Below are positions 21,000 through 33,310 of a stretch of DNA of 64,000 nucleotides, one piece after another. The stretch is from Prorocentrum cordatum (lineage: Eukaryota > Sar > Dinophyceae > Prorocentrales > Prorocentraceae): assembly GCA_963575745.1 (NCBI GenBank), contig CAUYUJ010021689.1, positions 1 through 64,000 on the forward strand, read 5' to 3'. The notes beneath the pieces were generated by a model. It ran no database searches. It was not told where the DNA came from and saw nothing but the letters and a program-made list of their open reading frames with translations. Made by a program: the position numbers and the translations under genes. Position 1 is the first letter of the stretch, and each line of letters begins with the position of its first letter.

Positions 21000-21805
21000 C
21001 GCAACAACAACAACAAACACAAAAGCAACAGCAGCACTACCAACAACAACAACAATAATTGTAAGACGGTTCGCTCTTATTTACTCGAGTGTCACTCAAC
21101 GTGTATGTCCCAAACCCTCGATACCCGTTCTCTTCCTCTTCGATCGTACCCCTTTTGGGTGGTAGATCTTCTTCCCTGCAGGCCAGGCCAGGCAAGCGGC
21201 GGTGCGGCCGCGGACTGTCGGCCTGGCCAACGGCAGCGCTTATCGGCGGCAAACCGACCCCAAGAGGGACGGACAGGGGACCGACCACGACGACGACGAC
21301 GACGACGACGACGACAACGACGACGACGACGACGACGACAACGACGAGCGAAAGCGAGGGCGAGAGGGAGAGCGACAGCGGGGTCACGAAGGGCAGGAAA
21401 GGGACCCCACGAAGGGCGACAGCAGGGCCACGAAGGGCATGCATATGGGGCCACGAAAGACGCGAACGAACGGGGGCCACGAAGAGCAGATAATGCGGGG
21501 GCACAGAGGGCAACGACGGGGCCACTGAGGGTAGCAACGGGGCCACCTAGGGCAGCGAGGGAGCCACGAAGGGCGACAGCAGGGCCACGAAGCGCATGCA
21601 TATGGGGCCACGACGGGCGCGAACGAGCGGGGGCCACGAAGAGCATACATATATGGGGCCGCGAAGGGCAGCGAGGGGACCACGAAGGGCAGATAATGCG
21701 GGGCCACGCAGGGCAGCGAAGGGGCCACAAAGGGCTGCAACGGGGCCACGAAGGGCTGCAACGGGGCCACGAAGGGCAGCAACGGGGCCACGAAGGGCAG
21801 CGAGA
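20360..21805 (+). repeat. Complete higher-order repeat unit a
   Basis: Modules in order: GAGCG units (20360-20600), TTGTTGTAAACC block (20583), hairpin block (20656), CAA/ACG microsatellite (20750-21058), AAGACTGTTCG module (21060-21180), GC-rich block with GGACCGTCG-like repeats (21180-21285), (GAC)n (21288-21345) and an array of roughly 21-bp GGGGCCACGAAGGGC units (21375-21800). The same order recurs four times between 40 and 49.3 kb. Confidence 0.85.
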
Positions 21806-21819
21806 TTCCGATTCCTAAA

Positions 21820-22480
21820 TGGCCTGTGAGGGAGTCCTAAGCGCGAGCGCGACTCCTGGGTGCCTGAATATCGAGAGCGCGACGCTTAAGGAAATTGCGG
21901 CAAATTCCAACGCAAGAGCGCGATTCTTGAGTAACCTGCAAGCAAGTCTCTAGCGAGAACGCGACTCCAGAGCGCCGAGAGAGCGATTCCTGGATAAATT
22001 GTCAGGAAGTCCCAAGCCAGAGCGCTGTCGGGAGCAGGGGTCCTGGCTAAACTGTGAGAAAGTCCCAGGAGGGAGCCGTTGTTGTTGTAACCCGGGGGCC
22101 AGGGGCACAGTTTGAGCCGAGTGTTTTCCCCTAGTGAAAAACAAGGTGCGAGCCCAGGGGGAGCACTTCAAATGAAAAAAACACCACGGTCACCAGGGGG
22201 GGGATCAACGATAATTATTCTTCAGTAGTGAGAGTTCAATGGCAGCAGTACCAACAACAACAACAAACGACGAAGACGACGGCGACGACTACGACGACGA
22301 CAGCAACAACAATCACAGCAAGAACAAAAACAACAACAAAAACAACAACAAACATTCTAAGACTGTTCACTCTTACTTGCCCGCGTGTCATTCAAAACGA
22401 GTTTCCCACACTCTCGATACCCGCCCTTTTTGTTTTCGATCACATCCCCGTTGTGGGTACTATTTCTCTTTGCGGGGGGC
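21820..22480 (+). repeat. Partial higher-order repeat unit
   Basis: GAGCG units, GGGAGCCGTTGTTGTTGTAA block (22073), hairpin block (22143), short CAA tract (22245-22352) and AAGACTGTTCG module (22355-22470). It ends there; the following DNA is a polypurine tract. Confidence 0.8.
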
Positions 22481-22569
22481 GGCGGGCTTAGACAGGCGGG
22501 CAAACCTGAACGAGCTGACAACCCTTCGTGGGCGTACATGTGCCCGCCATTGGAACTGGTGTGGACCCT

Positions 22570-22685
22570 GCAAAAGGAGGAAGGGAAGAACGAGGGAGAG
22601 TGGGAGGAAGGGAGAGGGGGGCGAAGAGGGGGGCGGTTGATTAGAGGCAGAGAGAGAAAGAAAGAAGGATAATAGAGGTAGAGAA

Positions 22686-22726
<41 letters not shown>

Positions 22727-22905
22727 AGACAAACAAAAAAAAAAAAAAGGGAGGAGGCAGGAGAGGGGAGGGAGAAGGGAGGAGGGAGAGGAGGGAGAGG
22801 GTATAGGGCAGAGAGGCATAAAGATGAGGGCAGACAGGAGGGAGAGAGAAGGGAGGAGAGGAGGGAGGAGGGAGGAGGGAGAGGGAGGAGGAGCAGGAAG
22901 GTAAG
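22570..22905 (+). repeat. GA-rich polypurine tract
   Basis: (GA)n, (GGGA)n and (GGA)n blocks with an A-run at 22736-22748. No gene. Confidence 0.85.
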
Positions 22906-23029
22906 AGCTTGAACGTTCGATGAATTCCTAGGCGAAGGCGCCGTTCCTGAAGGAAGTCTCGGGCGGGAGCCCAGGACGGGCGGGCGATCCCCTGACCGGC
23001 GGGTCGGGCGGGTTTGACATTCAAGCGGG

Positions 23030-24215
23030 ATGCCTGAGTATGGCGAGAGCGCGATTACTAAGTAAATTGTAACGGCGTCCTTGGCGCAGCGTGTTTCCTG
23101 AGCGTCGAAAGCGCGATTTCTGAATAAAGCGCATGGAAGTCACAAGCGAGAGCACAATTCCTGAATTAAGTGTGAAGGGTTCTCTGGCGGGAGCGGGGGC
23201 ATTGGTTGAATTGCGAGGATATCTCAAGCGGGAGCGCCGTTCCTGAGTAAATTGTGAGGAAGTCTCAGATGGGAGCGGGGATTCTGACTAAATTGCGAGG
23301 AAGTCACAGGCGGGAGCACCGATCCTGAGCAAATTGTGAGGAAGTCTCAGGAGCGGGGGTCCTGAGTAAATTTGAAGGAAATCTCAGGCGGGAGCCGTTG
23401 TTGTTGTAATCGGGGGGGCAAGGGGCCCAGTTTGAACACTAAGACTTTCCTTGTCATAAAAAATGATGCGAGCGTCGAGGGGCACACGTTGATTGAGAAA
23501 AACAATATGCACCGGTGAGGGGCGATCAACAATAATTATTCTTCAGAGAAATGAAAGGTCAACAGGTCAACAATCATTTTAAGACTGTTCATTCTTACTG
23601 GCACGCGTGTCTTGCATTCCGTATACCCCAACCCTCGTTACCCGCCCAATTCGTCTTCAATTGCACCCCCTTTCGGGGGGAATCTCTTCCTTGTCGGCCA
23701 CTGACTGAAGTGCGAAAAAATCTCGAGCGAGAGCGCCGTTCCTGAGTTCGGGGGCCTCTCTGGCCGGGGTCTCTCAGAATCCCTATGGCGAAATATCAGA
23801 GGGGAGCCCGTGTCACCGTGTCCGGGCCTCCACCAACTTGCCTGAATGACGGGAAAGTCTCGAGCACGAGCGCCGTTCCTGAGTTCGGGGGCCTTCTTGG
23901 CCAGGGGCACTCGAAGTAAATTGTGAAGAAGTATCGAGCAGGAGCCCTTGTCGTCGTGGCTGGGCCTCCGCCAAATTGATCCCATGGCGAGGAAGTCTCG
24001 AGAGCGCCGTTCGTAAGTTCGGGGGCCTCTCTCTGGCCAGAGTGTCTCGGGTTAAATTGTGAGGAAGTATCGAGCGGGAGCCGTTGTTGTCGCAGCTGGG
24101 CCTCCAAGGGCCCACATTTAGGGTCAAGCCAACGCTCGAGCAGGAGCCTCGCTTTCAGAGAAAATGCAACCGTCGTCGAGGCGAGAACGCGGAACCGTTT
24201 CCGGAGATCAACAAT
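23030..24215 (+). repeat. Expanded GAGCG-unit array with a truncated module
   Basis: Roughly 25 degenerate 40-bp units of the form GCGGGAGCGCCGTTCCTGAG + TAAATTGTGAGGAAGTCTCA. They are broken at 23391-23695 by one TTGTTGTAA block, hairpin block and AAGACTGTTCG module that has almost no CAA tract. A second truncated junction motif, CAACAATAATTATTC, lies at 24207 without following CAA. Confidence 0.75.
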
Positions 24216-24389
24216 AATTATTCACTGCGTGGAGCTCCCCATATGTGCATCTACTCGCATGGACCTGTCCGCCGTGAATGTCTAGGCGCAAGAGCTTTCG
24301 AATATTAACGGGCTTCAGTTGTGACGGTCTGGACATCAAGCTAACTGCGAATGAATTGGATTGTGAATGAGCCTCAGTAGTACGAGCGC

Positions 24390-25030
24390 GTCTCTGTGCA
24401 TGAGCCTGGGGCCTCCTGGGGCCTCCTGAAACCTACTGGGGCTTCCTGGGGTCTCCAGGAGCCTCTTGGGACCTCCTGGGACCTCCTAGGAAGGTTTCGT
24501 GCCCCAGGAGAGGCGCAATCTATAGCAACAGACGTACATAAAACATTGCGGATTAGAGCCACAGGAGAAGGGCAATCTATAGGAACACGCGTAAAACACC
24601 AAGGACTCGTGCCCCAGGAGAGGCCCAATATATAGGAACATGAGTAAAACATTTAGGATTGTGTACACAGGAGAAGGACCATCTATAGAAACATACGTAG
24701 AACATCAAATAATCGTGCTCCAGGTGAGGCCCAATCGATAGGAGCATACGTAAAACACATGGGATTGGAGCCACTCCTGTTGCCTTCTGAGGCCTCCTGC
24801 TCCTGGGGCCTCTCGGGGCCTCCTGTTGCCTTCCGAGGCCTCCTGGCGCTTCCTGTTGCCTCCTGGGGCCTCCTGTGGTTTCCTGAGGCCTTCTGGAGCT
24901 TCCTGGGGCCTCCTGGAGCCTCTTGGGACATCCTGTGGCCTCTTGAGTCTTTCTGTGGCCTCCTGATGCCTCCTGGGACCTCATGTGGTCTCCTGGGGCC
25001 TCCTGGAGCCTGTTGGAGCCTCCTGTGGCA
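24390..25030 (+). repeat. GCCTCCTGGG repeats flanking a 57-bp tandem array
   Basis: Degenerate GCCTCCTGGGGCCTCCTGG repeats occupy 24408-24490 and 24780-25030. The reverse complement of this repeat dominates 34225-34650. Confidence 0.7.
24497..24775 (+). repeat. About 55-bp tandem units (CCCAGGAGAGGC...CTATAGGAACATACG)
   Basis: Five units of 50-60 bp, each containing CAGGAGAGGCCCAATCTATA, AGGAACATACGTAAAACA and GGATT. They sit inside the GCCTCCTGG repeats. Confidence 0.75.
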
Positions 25031-25048
25031 TCCTGAGAAGAATCTGCG

Positions 25049-25745
25049 CCCACGAGCCTGGCCACCAAAACAAGCAAACCGATCGAGACATCCTCAAAAT
25101 CTGGCCCACCTGGGGGGTGAAAATGAGCGCCTCGCTCGAGCATCCTCCAAATCTGCTCCGAAAGCGAAGGATGTTGAGCCCAGAAACAAGCAAACCGCCT
25201 GAGACATCCCCACAAAATGGCCGCGAACGAGCCCGTGCAAACACCCCTGGCGGCTCCCCTTAGGGCCACGAGCCTGGCCACCAAAACAAGCAAACCGATC
25301 GAGACATCCTCAAAATCTGGCCCACCTGGGGGGTGAAAATGAGCGCCTCGCTCGAGACATCCTCCAAATCTGCTCCGAAAGCGAAGGATGTTGGGCCCAG
25401 AAACAAGCAAACCGCCTGAGACATCCCCACAAAATGGCCGCGAACGAGCCCGTGCAACCACCCCTGGCGGCTCCCCTTAGGGGTGCTGAAACCAGCGCCC
25501 CGCCTGAGACATCCTCACAATCTGCTCTCCAAGCGAAGGATGTTGGGCCCAGAAACAAGCAAACCGCCTGAGACATCCCCACAAAATGGCCGCGAACGAG
25601 CCCGTGCAACCACCCCTGGCGGCTCCCCTTAGGGGTGCTGAAACCAGCGCCCCGCCTGAGACATCCTCACAATCCGCTCTCCAAGCGAAGGATGTTGGGC
25701 CCAGAAACAAGCAAACCGCCTGAGACATCCCCACAAAATGGCCGC
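25049..25745 (+). repeat. Tandem 215-bp and 153-bp units
   Basis: Two units of about 215 bp (from 25049 and 25264) carry CACGAGCCTGGCCACC. They are followed by units of about 153 bp (from 25476 and 25629) that keep the GAGACATCC...AAGCGAAGGATGTTG and GGCCGCGAACGAGCCCGTG parts but start AGGGGTGCTGAAACC. Successive units are nearly identical, so the expansion is recent. Confidence 0.85.
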
Positions 25746-25945
25746 GAGTGTCTGTGTGTGAGTAAGTCTGTGTATGAGTAAGCCTGTGTATGAGTAAGTC
25801 TGTGTATGAGTAAGTCTGTGTATGAGTATGTCTGAGTGTGAGTAAGTCTGAGTATGAGTAGGTCTGAGTATGAGTAAGTCTGAGTATGTAAGTCTGTGTA
25901 TGAGTAAGTCTGAGTATGAGCAAGTCTGAGTATGAGTAAGTCCGA
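25746..25945 (+). repeat. 16-bp tandem repeat GTGTATGAGTAAGTCT
   Basis: About twelve 14-16 bp units of TATGAGTAAGTCTGTG. The first joins the end of the preceding array in mid-unit. Confidence 0.88.
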
Positions 25946-26029
25946 CAGGAGGGGAGGAGGAAAGAGGAGGAGGAAGGAGGAGAGGGAGTAGGAGGCGTCC
26001 AAGCAATAACAAGAACCCCATCCTAGGAT

Positions 26030-27705
26030 ATGGGGAATTATTATTTGGACCGCAATTGTAAAATATCTTCTTCGGTGGAGCTCCCTATGGGGCCACGAAG
26101 CGCTGCATTGGGTGGGGGGGAACGCATGCGGGCGGTAGCACTGGGGCCTTCGGTGGAGCTCCCTATGGGGCCACGAAGCGCTGTACTGGGTATGTGAAAA
26201 TAACAAATTGGGCTCCCGGGACGCATGCGGACGGTCCCACTGGGGTCTTCGGTGGAGCTCCCTATGGGGCCACGAAACGCTGTATTGGGTGAGTGAAAAT
26301 GCCAAATTGACTCCCGGGACGCATGCGGACGGTCCCACTGGGGGTTTCTGTGGAGCTCCCTGTGGGGCCACGAAACGCTGCACTGGGTGGATGAAAATGC
26401 CAAATTGGGCTCCCGGGGCGCATGCGGACGGTCCCACCGGGGTCTTCGGTGGAGCTCCGAATGGGGTCACGGAGCGCTATACTGGGTATGTGAAAATGCT
26501 AAATTGGTTGTGCGGGACGCATGCGGACGGTCCCACTGTGGGCTTCGGTGGAGCTTCCCATGGGGCCACGAATCGCTGTACTGGGTGGGTGATACTACCA
26601 AATTGGGCGTGTGGGACGCATGTGGGCGGTCCCACTGGGGGCTTCGGTGGAGCTCCCGATTGGGACCACGAAGCGCTGTACTGGGTGGGCGAAAATGTCA
26701 AATTGCGGGTGCGGGATGCATGCGGGCGGTCCCTCTGGGGGCTTCGGTGGGGCTCCCTATGGGGGTACTGGATGTGGCGGACGCATGTTTCCGCCCCCAC
26801 TGGAGCTTTCGGTGGACCTCCCTAGTGGGGTCACGAAACGCTGTACCAGGTGTGGCAGACGCATATGGTACCCCGCCCATTGGGGCCTTCGGTGGAGCTC
26901 CTTATGGGGCCACGCATGTTGTCACCCCCCCTATAGGGCCTCACGTGGAGCTCCCTATGGGACCACGAAACGCTGTACTGGGCGTGGCAGACGCATGTGG
27001 TACCCCCCTCATTGGGCCTTCGGTGGAGCTCCCTATGGGGCCACGAAACGCTGTACTGGGTGTGGCAGACGCATGTAGTATCCCCCCCCCATTGGGGCCT
27101 TACGTGGAGCTCCCTATGGGGCCACGAAACGCTGTACTGGGTGTGGCAGACGCATATGGTACCCCTCCCCCTAGGGCCTTCGGTGGAGCTCCCTATGGGA
27201 CCGCGAAACGCTGTACTGGGTGTGGCAAGCACATGTGGTACCCCCCCCCTTTGGGGCCTTCGGTGGAGCTCTCTATGGAGCCACGAAACGCTGTACTGGG
27301 TGTGGCAGACGCATGTGGTACCCCCTCTGGGGCCTTCGGTAGAGCTCCCTGTGGGGCCACGAAACGCTGTACTGTACTGGGTGTGGCAGACGCACGTGGT
27401 ACCCCCCCCCTTTTCTGGGGCCTTCGGTGGAGCTCCCTATGGAGCAACGAAACGCTGTACTGGGTGTAGCAGACGCATGTGGTACCTCCCCCCCTGGGGC
27501 CTTACGTGGAGTTCCCTAGGAGGGGGGGGGAGGAGGAGGAGGAGGAGGAAAAGGAGGAGGAGGAGGAGGAGGAGGAGCGAGCGAGCGAGCGAGCGAGCGA
27601 GCGAGCGAGCAGCGAGTGAATGAGTGAGTGAGTGAGTGGGTGGGTGGGACGCGGGGCGCTGTTTCTTCAAAACGAGGACCCAACACCACAGGATGGTGGG
27701 GAACA
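26030..27705 (+). repeat. Composite satellite element E1
   Basis: A partial head (CCGCAATTGTAAAATATCTTC) is followed by about 16 satellite units of 80-100 bp. Each carries TTCGGTGGAGCTCCCTATGG and GGCCACGAAACGCTGTACTGGG. Then comes a (GGA)n/(GAGC)n/(GAGT)n tract (27528-27640) and the conserved tail GACCCAACACCACAGGATGG. Poly-C runs of varying length inside the units break any reading frame, so I call it non-coding. Confidence 0.88.
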
Positions 27706-27714
27706 AATGACGAC

Positions 27715-28150
27715 GACGAGAATGACAACAACACAACAACAGCAGCAGCAGCAACAACAACAGCAGCAGCAGTAGCCGCAGCAACAGCAACAACAACACA
27801 GTCATGTTAAGACTGTTTGCTCATATTTGATCGCGTGCCATTCAACACGTACATCCCAAAACTTGGATACCCACCCTCTTCGTCTTCGATCGCACCCCCT
27901 TAGGGATATATATCTCGTACCTGCAACCTGTATGTCGTGCAGCCCCGAAGGCAGGGGAAGAGAGGACGGATGCAAGAAAGGGAAAAGCGGCAGGCGGGTT
28001 GCTGAAGCGTGCGTCCTGCATGAATCGCGAAGAAGTCTCAGGCGACAGCGTGAAATACACAGCGAGAGCGTGATTCCTGGGTGTCGAGGGCGATTCCTCT
28101 GTAAATTGTGAAGTTTCAAGAAGTCCCGCGCGAGAGTGCGACTTGAAAAA
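27715..28150 (+). repeat. Partial higher-order repeat unit between E1 and E2
   Basis: CAA/CAG tract (27725-27800), AAGACTGTTTG module (27806-27930), then a few GAGCG units (28020-28145). Confidence 0.78.
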
Positions 28151-28153
28151 AGT

Positions 28154-29930
28154 ATCCTGGCGAAGGACCCCACCATATGCAATTGTGAAAACTGCAATTG
28201 TGAATATCTTCTCGGTGGAGCCCCCTACGGGGCCACGAAACGTACGAGGGGTCTGCCGACATGGGCGTGCGGGACGCATGCGGGCACACCCACTGGGGCC
28301 TTCGGTGGAGCTCTCTATGGAGCCACGAAACGTGTGAGGGGTGTGCCGAAATGGGTGTGCGGGACGCATGCGGGCACACCCACTGGGACCTTCGGCGGGG
28401 CTCCCTATGGGGCCACGGAACGCGTGAGGGGCGTGCCGAAATGGGCGTGGCTGACGCATGCGGGCGCGGGCACTGGGGCCTTCGGCGGAGCTCCCTATGG
28501 GGCCACGAAACGTGTGAGGGGTGTGCCGAAATGGGTGGTGGGGAGGCATGCGGACCCTGCCACTGGGGCCTTCGGTGGAGCTCCCTATGGGGCCACGAAA
28601 CGTGTGAGCGGTGTGCCGAAATGAGTGGTGGGGAGGCATGCGGACCCTGCCACTGGGGCCTTCGGTGGAGCTCCCTATGGGGCCACGAAACGTGTGAGGG
28701 GTGTGCCGAAATGGGTGTGGGTGACGCATAGCGGCTGCGGGGCCCGGGCACTGAGGAAGAAGATCCGTGGAGCTCCCTCTGGGGCCACGAAACGTGGAGA
28801 GTGTGCCGAAATGGGTGTGGGTGCGCAATGCGGGCGCGGGCACCTGGGCTTCGGCGATCTCCCTATGGGGCCCCCCGCGAAAAACCGTGTGAGGGGTGTG
28901 CCGAATTGGTGTTGGCTGACGCATGCGGGCGCGGGCACTGGGGCCTTCGGTGGAGCACCCTATGGAGCCACGAAACGTGTGAGGGGTGTGCCGAAATGGG
29001 TGTGGGTGACGCATGCGGGCGCGGGCACTGGAGCCTTCGGTGGAGCTCCCTATGGAGCCACGAAACGTGTGAGGGGTGTGCCGAAATGAGTGTGGCTGAC
29101 GCATGCGGGCGCGGGCACTGGGGCCTTCGGTGGAGCTCCCTATGGAGCCACGAAACGTGTGAGGGGTGTGCCGAAATGGGTGTGGGTGACGCATGCGGGC
29201 GCGGGCACTGGGGCCTTCGGTGGAGCTCCCTATGGAGCCACGAAACGTGTGAGGGGTGTGCCGAAATGAGTGTGGGTGACGCATGCGGGCGCGGGCACTG
29301 GGGCCTTCGGTGGAGCTCCCTATGGAGCCACGAAACGTGTGAGGGGTGTGCCGAAATGGGTGTGGGGACGCATGCGGCCGCGGGCACTGGGGCCTTCGGT
29401 GGAGCTCCCTATGGAGCCACGAAACGTGTGAGGGGTGTGCCGAAATGGGTGTGGGTGACGCATGCGGCCGCGGGCACTGGGGCCTTCGGTGGAGCTCCCT
29501 ATGGAGCCACGAAACGTGTGAGGGGTGTGCCGAAATGGGTGTGGGTGACGCATGCGGGCGCGGGCACTGGGGCCTTCGGTGGAGCTCCCTATGGAGCCAC
29601 GAAACGTGTGAGGGGTGTGCCGAAATGGGTGTGGGTGACGCATGCGGGCGCGGGCACTGGGGCCTTCGGTGGAGCTCCCTATGGAGCCACGAAACGTGTG
29701 AGGGGTGTGCCGAATTGGGTGTGGGTGACGCATGCGGGCGCGGGTACTGGGGCCTTCGGTGGAGCTCCTATGGGGCTACGAAACGCTGTACTGGGTGGGT
29801 GAAACGCAGGGAAGAGGGGGAGGAGGGAGGAGGAGGGGGGGGAGGAGGAGGAGGAGGAGGAGAGGAGAGGAGACGCGGGCCACCGTCTCTTCAAAACAAG
29901 GACCCAACACCACAGGATGGTTGGGAAATA
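28154..29930 (+). repeat. Composite satellite element E2 (90-bp units)
   Basis: Head TCCTGGCGAAGGACCC-CACCATATGCAATTG, then about 17 units. From 28900 on these have an exact 90-bp period, then a GGA tract, then the tail GACCCAACACCACAGGATGG at 29901-29920. As 90 is divisible by three, frames stay open on both strands: 30-residue repeats GAPYGATKR or SSLWSHETCEG on plus, RELHRRPQ on minus. No start, stop or known domain supports a protein. Confidence 0.88.
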
Positions 29931-29943
29931 AGCTGTGAGAAAT

Positions 29944-31667
29944 TATCCTGGCGAAAGACCCAACCATATGCAATTGTGAGTACCGCAAGTGTGAATATCT
30001 TCTTCGGTGGCGCTCCCTATGGGGCCACGAAGCGTGTAAGGGTGTGCCGAAATGCGTGTGCGGGACGCATGTGGGCACACTCACTGTGGCCTTCGGCGGG
30101 GCTCCCTATGGGGCCACGAAGCGTGTGAGGGGTGTGCCGAAATGGGTGTGCGTGACGCATGCGGGCGCGGGCACTGGGGCCTTCGGCGGAGCTCCCTATG
30201 GGGCCACGAAGCGTGTGAGGGGTGTGCCGAAATGGGTGTGCGTGACGCATGCGGGCGCGGGCACTGGGGCCTTCGGCGGAGCTCCCTATGGGGCCACGAA
30301 ACGTGTGAGGGGTGTGCCGAATTGGGTGTGCGTGACGCATGCGGGGCGGGCACTGGGGCCTTCGGTGGAGCTCCCTATGGAGCCACGAAACGTGTGAGGG
30401 GTGTGCCGAAATGGGTGTGGGTGACGCATGCGGGCGCGGGCACTGGGGCCTTCGGTGGAGCTCCCTATGGAGCCACGAAACGTGTGAGGGGTGTGCCGAA
30501 ATGGGTGTGGGTGACGCATGCGGGCGCGGGCACTGGGGCCTTCGGTGGAGCTCCCTATGGAGCCACGAAACGTGTGAGGGGTGTGCCGAAATGGGTGTGG
30601 GTGACGCATGCGGGCGCGGGCACTGGGGCCTTCGGCGGAGCTCCCTATGGAGCCACGAAACGTGTGAGGGGTGTGCCGAAATGGGTGTGGGTGACGCATG
30701 CGGGCGCGGGCACTGGGGCCTTCGGCGGGGCTCCCTATGGAGCCACGAAACGTGTGAGGGGTGTGCCGAATGGGTGTGCGTGACGCATGCGGGCGCGGGC
30801 ACTGGGGCCTTCGGCGGAGCTCCCTATGGGGCCACGAAACGTGTGAGGGGTGTGCCGAAATGGGTGTGCGTGACGCATGCGGGCGCGGGCACTGGGGCCT
30901 TCGGCGGAGCTCCCTATGGGCCACGAAACGTGTGAGGGTGTGCCGAAATGGGTGTGCGTGACGCATGCGCGCGGGCACTGGGGCCTTCCTATGGAGCCAC
31001 GAAACGTGTGAGGGGTGTGCCGAAATGGGTGTGGGTGACGCATGCGGGCGGGCACTGGGGCCTTCGGCGGAGCTCCCTATGGGGCCACGAAACGTGTGAG
31101 GGGTGTGCCGAATTGGGTGTGGGTGACGCATGGGCACTGGGGCCTTCGGCGGAGCTCCCTATGGGGCCACGCAGGGTGTGCCGGGCATGCGGGCGGGCAC
31201 TGGGGCCTTCGGCGGAGCTCCCTATGGGCCACGAAACGTGTGAGGGGTGTGCCGAATTGGGTGTGCGTGACGCATGCGGGCGCGGGTACTGGGGCCTTCG
31301 GTGGAGATCCCTATGGGGCCGCGAAACGTGTGACGGGTGATGATGGCGATGATGATGATGGTGGTGATGATGACGTCGATGATGTCGATGATGACGATGA
31401 AGATGGTGATACCGAAACGGTTGCACACGTTTCGTGGCCCCATGATGATGATGACGATGATGATGGTGATAATGACGATGATCATGATGATGATGATGAT
31501 GATGATGATGATAATGATGATGATGACGATGATGATGATGATGATGACGATGATGATGGTGATGATGATGATGGCAGGAGGGAGGGGGCAGCGGGAGGAG
31601 GAGGAGGGAACGCGGGGCACCGTCTCTTCAAAACGAAGACCCAACACCACAGGATGGTTGGGAAATA
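29944..31667 (+). repeat. Composite satellite element E3 with (GAT)n
   Basis: Head at 29944-30003, about 15 units of 90 bp (with deletions in 30900-31200), an ATG/GAT trinucleotide tract (31335-31575) in place of the GGA tract, a GGAGG remnant, then the conserved tail. It is separated from E2 by only 14 bp, so E2 and E3 are tandem. Confidence 0.87.
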
Positions 31668-31669
31668 TC

Positions 31670-32115
31670 AGGCGGGAGTCGCTGTTGTTGAAAACTCTGA
31701 AGCCAGGGGTCCAATTTGGTGACTCCTTTCTTTCACTAGTAGAAAGGCAGGCGCGAGCCCTGGGAGAAACCCTCGAATGGAAAAAACCTGCTTCCTGCGT
31801 AGAAACAAGAAGTCAATAACAACAAGCACTACAGCAACAACAGCAGTATCAATAGCAATAGCAATAACCATAACAATAACAATAGCAGGAATAATAAAAC
31901 GAGTGGTAATCATAGCAACAACAATAATAACGATAGTTATAACACTCGGATCGTATATAATGACAATAATAAAAGAAAAATCGAATTGCACGAATAGTAG
32001 TATGAATATTCATAACAACACGAATAATAATGTGGTCAGAAAAATGAGAAAATACGATCACGAATAGCAGTCGCCGCAAAATCAAGGACAAGCACAAAAG
32101 CCACCACAACAACAA
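31670..32115 (+). repeat. Degenerate partial higher-order unit with AAC/AATAAC tract
   Basis: GGGAGTCGCTGTTGTTG block, hairpin block (GCGCGAGCCCTGG) and then about 300 bp of degraded CAA/ATAACA repeats. The AAGACTGTTCG module is absent. Confidence 0.7.
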
Positions 32116-32119
32116 AATG

Positions 32120-33310
32120 ATCCTGGCGAAGGACCCAACCATATGCAGGCGTGAGTACCGCAATTGTGAAATATCTTTTTCGGTGAAGCTCCCTATGGGG
32201 CCACGAAGCGCTGCACTGGGTGGGGGGGAACGCATGCGGGCGGAGCACTAGGGCCTTACGTGGAGCTCCCTATGGGGCCACGAAAACCTGCACTGGGTAG
32301 TTGAAAATGCCAAATTGGGTGTGTGGGACGCATGCGGACGGTTCGGTGGAGCTCCGTTTGGGGCCACGCAATGCTGCACTGGGTGGGTGAAAATGCAAAC
32401 TTGGGTTTCCAGGGCGCACGCGGACGGTCCCACTGGGGGGTTCGGTGGAGCTCCCTATGGGGCCACGAAACGTTATGCTGGGTGGGTGACAATGCCAACT
32501 TGGGCTTCCGGGAAGCATGCGGACGGTCCCACTGAGGGATTCGGTGGAGCTCCTAGTGGGGCCACGAAACGTTGTACTGGGTGGGTGAAACTGCCCAAGT
32601 GGGTGTCGCGGACGCGTGTGACCACCCCCCACGGGGGCCTTACGTGGAGCCCCCTATTGGGGCCACGAAACGCTGTACTGGGTGTGGCGGACGCATGTGG
32701 CACCCCCCCTCCTGGGGCCTCAGGTAGAGCCCCCTTATGGGGCCACGAAACGCCGTACTGGGTGTGGCGGACGCATGTGGTACCCCCCCCCTGGGGCCTT
32801 AGGTGGAGTTCCCGATCGCATGTGGTACCCCCCCTGGGGCCTTAGGTGGAGCTCCCTATGGGGCCACGAAACGTCGTACTGGGTGTGGCGGACGCATGTG
32901 GTACCCCCCCCCTTGGGGCCACGAGACGCCGTACTGGGTGTGGCGGACGCATGTGGTACCCCCCCCCCCCGGGGGCGTTAGGTGGAGCTTCCTATGGAGC
33001 CACGAAACGCCGGCCGTACTGGGTGTGGCGGACGCAAATGGTACCCCCCCCCTCTGGTGCCTTAGGTGGAGCTCCCTGTGGGGCCATGAAACGCTGTACT
33101 GGGTGTGGCAGACGCATGTGGTACCCCCCCCCTGGGGCCTTACGTGGAGCTCCCTATGGGGCCACGAAACGCTGTACTGGGTGGGTGTGAAACGCACGGA
33201 GGAAAGAGGAGGAGAAGGAGGAGGAGGAGGAGGAGGAGTGAATGAGTGGGTTGGACGCGGGGCGCTGTCTCTTCAAAACGGGGACCCAACACCACAGGAT
33301 AAATGGGAAC
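32120..33310 (+). repeat. Composite satellite element E4
   Basis: Head TCCTGGCGAAGGACCCAACC at 32120, 11-12 units of about 75-100 bp like those of E1 (with poly-C runs), a short GGA tract and the tail GACCCAACACCACAGGAT. Confidence 0.87.

Noticed and set aside
28205-31333. CRISPR-like appearance of regular 90-bp repeats
   Set aside because: The whole unit is repeated, with no unique spacers of constant length. The genome context is eukaryotic and there are no cas genes.
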